NCBI RefSeq assembly: GCF_041381155.1
Contig: NC_091144.1
Coordinates: 19,787,544 to 19,851,543 of the forward strand
From: Argopecten irradians
Taxonomy: Eukaryota; Mollusca; Bivalvia; Pectinida; Pectinidae
Reading direction: 5' to 3'
Length of the DNA: 64,000 nucleotides
Both the position numbers and the translations under genes were made by a program. Shown here one piece after another: positions 36,101 through 44,900 of the stretch. How positions within the stretch are numbered: the stretch's first letter is position 1; the number at the start of each line of letters is the position of its first letter. The notes beneath the pieces are model-generated. The model saw only the letters and a program-made list of their open reading frames with translations. It was not told the origin of the DNA and ran no database searches.

Positions 36101-39100
36101 CGTTACTATCGACAGTCAAAATGTCCGGTCTCAAACTATGACAAACAATGCACGGCAATGAAATTTTAATTACCCTATCTTTCAGCATTTTGGATTTCTT
36201 TATTCAAGTGTTTTATTGATAGCAATATCAAGTTGAAAAATATATATATATATAACAAAAAATGAGCGTTTGAAAATTCCTTCGAGAGAGCCCTAAATCA
36301 AATCTCATTCACAGCAGAGGTAAGCGACCGACAATCCAAATTGGTCAACAAGGATACATTTTCTATTATGTAATTATCACAAATTATTTCAAACATTTAC
36401 AAAATACATACTCACAATAAAGTTATAAACCAGCATAAATACGGACATAAGAAACGATATCTATAGATGTCTATTTCGTAAAAGCGTTAGGTTACATGTG
36501 TTCACGAGTAGAGTTACAAAAAACAATGCTGGTATACGGGAAAAGAAACGGAACGCACTGATAAAATGTACTTTGCATATCGTTTGATATCGTTTGCAAT
36601 ATTTTTCGCCTATTTTGTCATTTCACAATGTGTACTTTTTATTAACACGGAACAACAACTTCGGAATTTTCGTATTTACAGCGAAGATTATTATGAGAGA
36701 AACATCAATAATTTAATGCCTTTTCTGAAATGTTCAAATAAAGTTAGCATCAAACAACGACTTGCGATCGTGTAGGTAGGTAATAATGACACTGTTAATC
36801 CCTTAACGCCACCTATAGCTATATAAACACAAGGTCGTGAGCAATTATCTATGTCGGTCGGTGCAGTCAGGTGTGACACAGGTAAAAAAATCTCAAGGGC
36901 CGAACACCTGTTCGACGAATACATGGGTAAATACTATGTATTTGATGAAACGGGGACATATTTCAATTCGAGGAATGAGGGGTATTCGACGAATAGCTGT
37001 TCGAGCTATCCGGGGTTTTGTTACATAGATTATATAGGGACACGGTCGGGACCGTACGACCAGTTCGACGAATAGGGGGGTATTCGAGGAATCCGGGTTC
37101 GAGTTAGAGGGGTTTTACTGTATTTACACAAATCATTTATAAATTCACCGAAGATTGGTTATTATTAAATGATGAGATGTCTGCATTTCACAAAGTTTTA
37201 TTTTTTCTTCAATATCCTTTACAATTTTATTTCTTCGTAGACACATGCAGTTTGACTGAATCTATGACGTCTCAGTCTTCTTCACTTAAAACAGAAAACA
37301 ATAATGGGTATTATGATGGAATCGAATGACATAGTTGACGACAATTTCTCAAACATTCAACCTCCTTGTATAAGATCTGTCTCGTACATAGTTTAATGAT
37401 GTCTATATGTAGTTGTTAAGTCTGATTACCTAACAGCCTCCATTCGCTGGTTACTTCGCACCAGTTCTATAAACTCTTGTTGACGAAGCTTGAATTCTAA
37501 TGTGCTCTATAATACAAAAGATAGCAATTAATAATACAAACAAGATAAAATATTGGATTCATAAAATAAAGTGAAATCTAATTACAATATGTGTTATTGA
37601 AGATAAGCGGAAAACTGTACAATATGTAGGAGAGAAGACACACGAACTGAAATATTCATTGATATTGTAAGTTTTTATAAACATACGTAAAAGCCGTCTG
37701 TTTCTATACATGTAGACTGCTTTACACATAAATATGCCATAATTCCTGATAATCTATAATATTGATACATTTTGTTTCTAATATAATACAAAATGAAGCA
37801 CTTATATAAATACAGCATTTTTTTCCCATTGATATACCAACCTTCATTTTTCTCAATTTGGATTTATTATCGTAACACCAATTAAGGCAAGGAGTTGTTT
37901 CCCTTTGTAGAAGTGATTCCTCTACTTGTTTTGATGTAAGGAATAGATCAATATTTGTAAGATCCTAAAACAAACAAAACATAACATTTCTTCAAATCAA
38001 ATGGTCTTAAGGTATATTTTGCTGGTTTTTGATTAGACATTAAAACTGAAAATTTTTTTTGAGTTCTTTGTCTTTTTGGTAGGTGTTGATTGTGACGTCA
38101 TTTAAAGTTTGTGAAAAAAAAATGCATCGTTTTCAGTGAAAAATATGACGTTATGCTCACAAACATGACATAACAGGTAATACCTGCTTACAAGGGTAGA
38201 CAACTCATTGACGAAAAACAGAGCATCTAGCATCCAGGTTGCATGTCTATCTTAATAAATGAATGAATAAATTTAATTCAATATACAATGTAACTCTTTA
38301 TAGTGTAAACAACGTTATTTTTGTGTGTATTTTGTGTCATCGTTATTTTCAACATATTCACAAAATTATAAATAGGCGATGAAGTAGGGTACTTACCAAC
38401 AACTGTATATTCCAGAAATATTTCAAATCATGTTCAAATTTTTTCATAAAAAGGGAATAATTCATGTACCATGTGATACCTGATAACGTTTGTGCAAGAC
38501 CTTGTATCTATTGGTGATGGAATGACTTTGAACTATGACGTCCCGCGCTAACGTCTTTTCAGCGGGAAGGTAACAATGAGTGATGTTCCATCACCATTGG
38601 AGATACTAGTACTGCACAAATGTTATCGGGTATCACGTTGTATGTGAATTATTCCCATTACGTAAAAACTTGTATTTTGCAAACAAGAGATCCCAGAGGG
38701 ATCTTGGCGCCCACCAAAGAATGATCTATGTCTGACAAACGAAAGAGGGATCTTTTCTCTGCTTTTCAAACTTTCACTACATATTACTACATATGGAGAA
38801 AGATCCTTTGAGTACTTTCTGAGATACATAACAGTAACAAACTACAATTATCAAAATCCTTGATGGCTACCTGTCGGCCATCTTTTTGACAATCCGTCCG
38901 AAAATGCAATATGCACAACTAAGGTCCTAGTGGAACTTACATATAAAATTTGAGACATATCACTTCAGTACTTTCTGAGAAATAGTGGTAACAAGTTTCA
39001 ACTATCTAAATTCAAGATGGCAGCCTGTCGGCCATCTTGTTCATCGATCGGTACCAAAATGCAATATGCATAACCAGGGACCTAGGGGAACCTGCACATA

Positions 39101-41908
39101 AAATTTGAGACATATCACTTCAGTACTTTTTGAGAAATAGCGGTAACAAACTTCAATTGTCAAAATCCAAGATGGCGGCTTGTCGGCCATATTGTTGAGC
39201 AATCAGTCCCAAAATGCAATATGCACAACTAGGGCCTTAGGGGAACCTACATGTGAAATTTGAGAAGAATCCCTTCAAGACTTTCTGAGAAATAGCGGTA
39301 ACAATCTTTAACTATTAAAATCCAAGATGGCGGCCTGTCGGCCATCTTGTTGACCGATCGGTCTGAAAATACGATATGCACAACTAGACCCCTAGGGGAA
39401 CCTGCACATGCAATTTGACACAGATCCCTTCAGTACTTTTTGAGAAATAGCGGTAACAAACTTTAATTGTCAAAATCCAATATGGCGTCCTGTCGGCCAT
39501 CTTGTTCACCGATCGGTACCAAAATTCAATATGCATAACTAGAGCCCTAGGGGAACCTACATGTGAAATTTGAGAAGAATCCCTTCAGCACTTTCTGAGA
39601 AATAGCGGTAACAATCTTTAACTATTAAAATCCAAGATGGCGGCCTGTTGGCCATCTTGCTGACCGATTGGTCCCAAAATGCAATATGCACAACTAGACC
39701 CCTAGGGGAACCTGTACATGCAATTTGACACAGATCCCTTTAGTACTTTTTGAGAAATAGCGGTAACAAACTTTAATTGTCAAAATCTAAGATGGCGGCC
39801 TGTCGGCCATCTTGTTGACCGATTGGTCCCAAAATACAATATGCACAACTAGACCCCTAGGGGAACCTACATGTGAAATTAGAGAAAGATCCTTTCAGTT
39901 CTTTCTGAGAAATAGCGGTAACAAACTTTTACTATCAAAATCCAAGATGGCCATCTTGTTGACCGATTGGTCCCAAAATACAATATGCACAACAAAACCC
40001 CTAGGGGAACCTACATGTGAAATTTAAAAAAGATCCCTTCACTACTTTATGAGAAATAGTGGTAACAAGAATTGTTAACGGACGGAAGGACGGAAGGACG
40101 GACGGACGGAAGGACGGACCACGGACCACGAACAAAAAGCGATTTGAATAGCCCACCATCTGATGATGGTGGGCTAAAAAGTGGTTTACAGTATGCAAAT
40201 TCAGAATATTAATGAACACGCTCTAACTCAATGTCAGAATATCATTCAACAAGCTTTACCTCAATGTCAGAATGTTGTGCTAGTTTTATCGCTGTATTGT
40301 AGTACCCAGATCTCAGGAAATATTCCACCAACATTCGATCAAGTCTCTTTTTGTGCCATAAAGGTTTAGCATGCGGCTCTAGTGATTCTGCCTCTTTTAA
40401 ATGTTCCACACGGCGTTTGATCATACGGGCTGCTTCCAATTCCTCATTGATACTTTCGTCAGCCTGCATTGAAATTACAGGATTATATTTATGGTTAAAA
40501 GATTGCTTTTACACTCAAAATAGGTTCCTGATAATTAATCTAAATAAGGCTAATCAGGGACTCCATTTATGTTGTTCCCATATCATTTTTAAACATAGGA
40601 AATTAAAAGAATCCCAATTATTTTTACTAACTACAGGAGTTTCGTGGGTAAAGTATAATTTACCGTCAATTCGTCCCACCCCCCGGTGATTATGACGTCA
40701 TCATTTGATGCGAGTTTCGTGTCTTCATAATCACTGGAAGGTGGGACTTATCGACGGTAAATTATACTTTATCCACATAGTTTTCGGAACTTGAAACCCT
40801 CATATTGCCCCTTATGTAACACCCAGCGCAAAGCCTGTTAATACACAACATAAGCTGTACTAAAATTCTATAATTATCATTCAAATTTCACATACCGGTA
40901 CTTTATTTTAAATATTATCAATTTGGTTCACAAACTATAATCAAATGTTGCCATGCCATAGTTTATACAGTGAACTGTACCTATGTAATTGTGTTTCTTT
41001 GATATATGGTATATGTTCTACTTAGAAACAATATATCAAGAATGAAATATATTTGTAATGGAGAAAAGAAAATGTAGTGGGCAGACCGGGGCTCGAACCC
41101 AGGAAATCCAAACACTAGACATCCGGATGTTCTACCAATTATTGAGCTACCTTATCACCAATGTTCAACCAAGTCCAGTCTCGGTACATAATTAAGAATT
41201 TTGATAACATACTTTTCTTTTTAGAAGACACAGCTTTTCTACCATACTGTCAATGGCCCAGGTCACATCTCCAATAGTTGGACTCTTTTGTTGGAGACAA
41301 GTCTCCAGGTCGTTTCCCGCCGAATGGATATGAGCAACTTCACGGTCAATACACTTCTGGGCTGATCTGAATTTTTTATTCAATAGTTCATATGGGACCT
41401 GAAAAATATCAAATGACATTGTATACAATCTATTGTAAAATTTTCAGACACACTGTGTCAAATGTACCATATTTTCCGTAGTATAAGTCGAAACTTTTTT
41501 CCCTGAAAATCGGGAGTGCGGCTCATACACCAGTGCGGCTTATACGTGGACGAAAACCAAAATCTGACGATGTTTTTGCATTATTACGTCGTGATTCACA
41601 TGTGAAAATCGTAAGTTTTACTCGCCAGTGTTGTTAAGTTATACATCGAACAAATCACTGTAAAAGTGCTTAAAAGATAAAATATGCAATGAAAATATAT
41701 TGAAGATGAAAATAATTATGTATCAGATGCATGTTCATTCGTAAAATTGTTTAATTCACAGAAAATCGGCCGACTGAAGCGTGGTTGTTTCCAGTCACAA
41801 CACAATGGCGTACAACTTTTAAAGTTGTTTGGTGTCTAATTCTGATTACTAAAAACAGCTTTATTCTACATTTGTACATAAATTAACAGATAGTCTGTAT
41901 CTGTGGTA

Positions 41909-41945
<37 letters not shown>

Positions 41946-44900
41946 AATTAAAAACAATAACGACTGACTAGTGAGCGCTTTCGCCCCATACAAGGGAGCT
42001 CTTCAGACTGTTTATTGAAGACGTATTATGACGATGATGTCACATACTTTTTTTCGGAACATTATAGTTGAATGTTGACTTGATGGTACTTTTTTTCGGA
42101 AGCAGTATTATATATGTAGATGTAGCTCAATCGGTTAATGGCCCTGTCTTTTGCTCAGCACTTGGCGTGTTCGAATCCTACGGAGCACAGTAAATATTTT
42201 TATATTTTCATGTTTTGTCTTTTATTTAATCCAACATTGTATTCTTTGTATTCTTCCTCGTTGATTGTTTATATCTTGTCTCTTAGCAAATGACGTCATG
42301 AATTATGACGTCATAATACGTCTTCAATAAACAGTCTGAAGAGCTCCCTTGAATGGGGCGAAAGCGCTCACTAGTCAGTCGTTATTGTTTTTAATTCTTA
42401 TAGATTTCGTCCGTAAGGATTTTTCTTTAAATTTATCATATATATATATATATATATGTATCTGTATGCCTTAAAATCATTTTTGTTGTGATATTAAAGG
42501 AATTTCATTGCTAAAAGTTGGTAATTCAAAGACTTTTCAAAGTTTTTGTTGTTGTTGATCCCATCTTAAAGGTGAAAAAAACAGATTTTAAATATGCTAT
42601 TTTTGTGTTGATATTTGTTTATTGTGATGCACTTTATGATTCCCAACAAAAAATACAGGTTGTATTTGACGTAATTTCAATAAAACATGCTTGAAACAAA
42701 GTCCACAACGACCCTTGTCTAGAACGATCGCATCGCTTATCATCCCTGATGGATTCGTGACATCATCTGAGACAAACAGCTGTGACAAGAGCCGGGAAAT
42801 TCAATGGGGCAGTGTTGCAGTATTGGCGATTATAAATATTTAAAACAGTCGCGTTACGTTTAGTTGCTATATTGATAAGTGGAAATGTATACGTATATAA
42901 TATACCATCTATAACATATCCTGATATAATAAAAACAATCTTTTACTCATTCTAATTGTCATATTCTGGGCTATAAAATTGATATGGTCTTTAAGTCAAA
43001 AGCCATTTGACATTGTGTACGTGTGTGTCAACTCAGTTCGAGGGGATTACGCTTGACTTTTGTCTGTGAATTAAAACTCAGAACATAGACTTTGAAGTTT
43101 ATATCAACAAGAAGAAATATAAGTTTAGAAGAAAATGTACCCAAACAACAATGAGACTACATGTATATATATATATTTATAAAAGTAGACCCCCCACCCT
43201 CCATACCCTCTCTAAAAACCCTATCATACTGCGACAAACGTGCCCCTATCCCGTCTTATGTATGTACTACACACCTCTATTTTCTATTTGGAAATTAATC
43301 CCTCAGAACACCGCACAGAAAGTGTTAGGCTAATTTATTTCTGCTAAGTTCTGTAATGAGTTCTACGGATTTATTCGACAAAATTTCGGGGGCTTTCTGT
43401 GTACGAAAATAGAATAACATGTACAGTAGTAACAATACATGCACGACCGATAAAAAAGACAGGACAAAACACAGATACTTGATACCATGACATTATATGG
43501 ATGATATGTACTCATGGACACGCATGTAATAGATCAACTAATATAACACAGGGCTATGAAACAACATATATTTCTTATAAAACACAAATCATTTACAAGA
43601 CCGCTTCATTATACTTCCTAACCGTGCGCAGTTTTGGAAATAACAAACCTGTCCACTTTGGTCAATTTTAAAAGTATACGAACAGTCCACAGGGATTTGA
43701 GAATTAGTTAGTTTATATCAATATGGACACACTAGATAGCCTATAGCCCATTATGACACAATTTAGGGATCTAGATAAAATAAAATTGGTAAAATTCATA
43801 TTCTACATATACGCAAGTGTACTTTGTAGAATATAACAGGAAATTAATGAGCACGCAAATTGGCCAAATTGGCGAGCATTGTGGTGTTTTGGAGGTTCGG
43901 GGGAAGACCCACTGGAAAAAATATTACGATTTAGAATGGCTGAGATGTAAGTTTCACGACGTATTTTGATGATTTTGTGAGCGCCGAAGGCGCGATATTT
44001 TGGTGTTTTGGGGTCCAAAGGTCTCCCCTGATAAGGAAAAAATATTACTATTTATAATGGCTGAGATGAGTTTTACAATGTATTTTGATGATTTTAAAGC
44101 GTTCTTAACATGGTAATTTTTCAATTTTAAATTACCTGCATTTGAATAATGATAATTTTTGAATGTCGTCATATCATTATGCAACCATGCATGATCTGAC
44201 CAAACCAGCTTCACATCATTGGCACATTGTTGTGTAACTCAAAGTAATAATGAATTAATAATCTTGCTAAGACATAAACACATGTTTTGAAATACAAGTA
44301 GAAGAATCCCTAAAATGAAGTATGAAAATGTGCAGGAGGACCCTTTTTTCTATTAAATGCGCATTTTTAAAATATTTCAGTCGACGAAAATGGGGGACAA
44401 AAAGCTAATATACAACAGATTAGTTATTGTTTCTTTTAATCTACGTGTATTTTTCATGTCTCCGTATGTTGGTAATGGATCAAAACGTTTGTCTAAAGTG
44501 GTGGGCAATAATTGACTATTTTCACTACGATCTTGTTTTGCACATAAAATTACCAGTATGTATATCAAAACTCACCGGTTAATTTTATGTGTAAACTATA
44601 GATTACATACATGCACAGCGGTATTACTCCAGGGTGTACTGAATAGGAATGCACTACTTATTCATTCATGAAAAATGATGTTATTTTTTAAAACCCCTCA
44701 CATGATACTCCAACTCCTGATGGCCTACTCGACATTAATGATATCATTATTTACATGTAGTGACGTCATTATATAGGTTAGGTCATTTTGTAGGGGAATT
44801 ATTGATCCATGGATGGATTGATGTTAAAAGATGATATTCTGCACTAATTTGAAGATACATTAGTCCTTCACAAACGTTATCAGGTATCGCGTGGTACATG

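Larger units (their letters stand above)
41940..42402. mobile_element. 463-bp foldback with inverted hammerhead-like arms and a tRNA-like core
   Basis: Two ~94-bp arms (41940-42033 and 42309-42402) are near-perfect inverted repeats. Each arm holds a hammerhead-ribozyme-like core on the strand reading outwards from the centre. The middle contains a tRNA-like TAGCTCAATCGG...GTTCGAATCC. (TA)n tracts flank the element. Hammerheads with very short stem III are known from Penelope-like elements and animal retrozymes; membership here is inferred. Confidence 0.75.

Noticed and set aside
36837..37075. Short plus-strand frames in the Tigger-like element as a transposase
   Set aside because: They consist of terminal-repeat sequence and show no DDE or DNA-binding motif.
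41079..41158. Functional tRNA gene on the minus strand
   Set aside because: Box A and box B are present but the acceptor stem does not pair and the D-stem is broken.
40464..41212. A missing MAEA microexon between exons 2 and 3
   Set aside because: At first the joined sequence looked six residues short. Aligned with human, the number of residues between K-R-K and K-R-R is the same (15), so nothing is missing.
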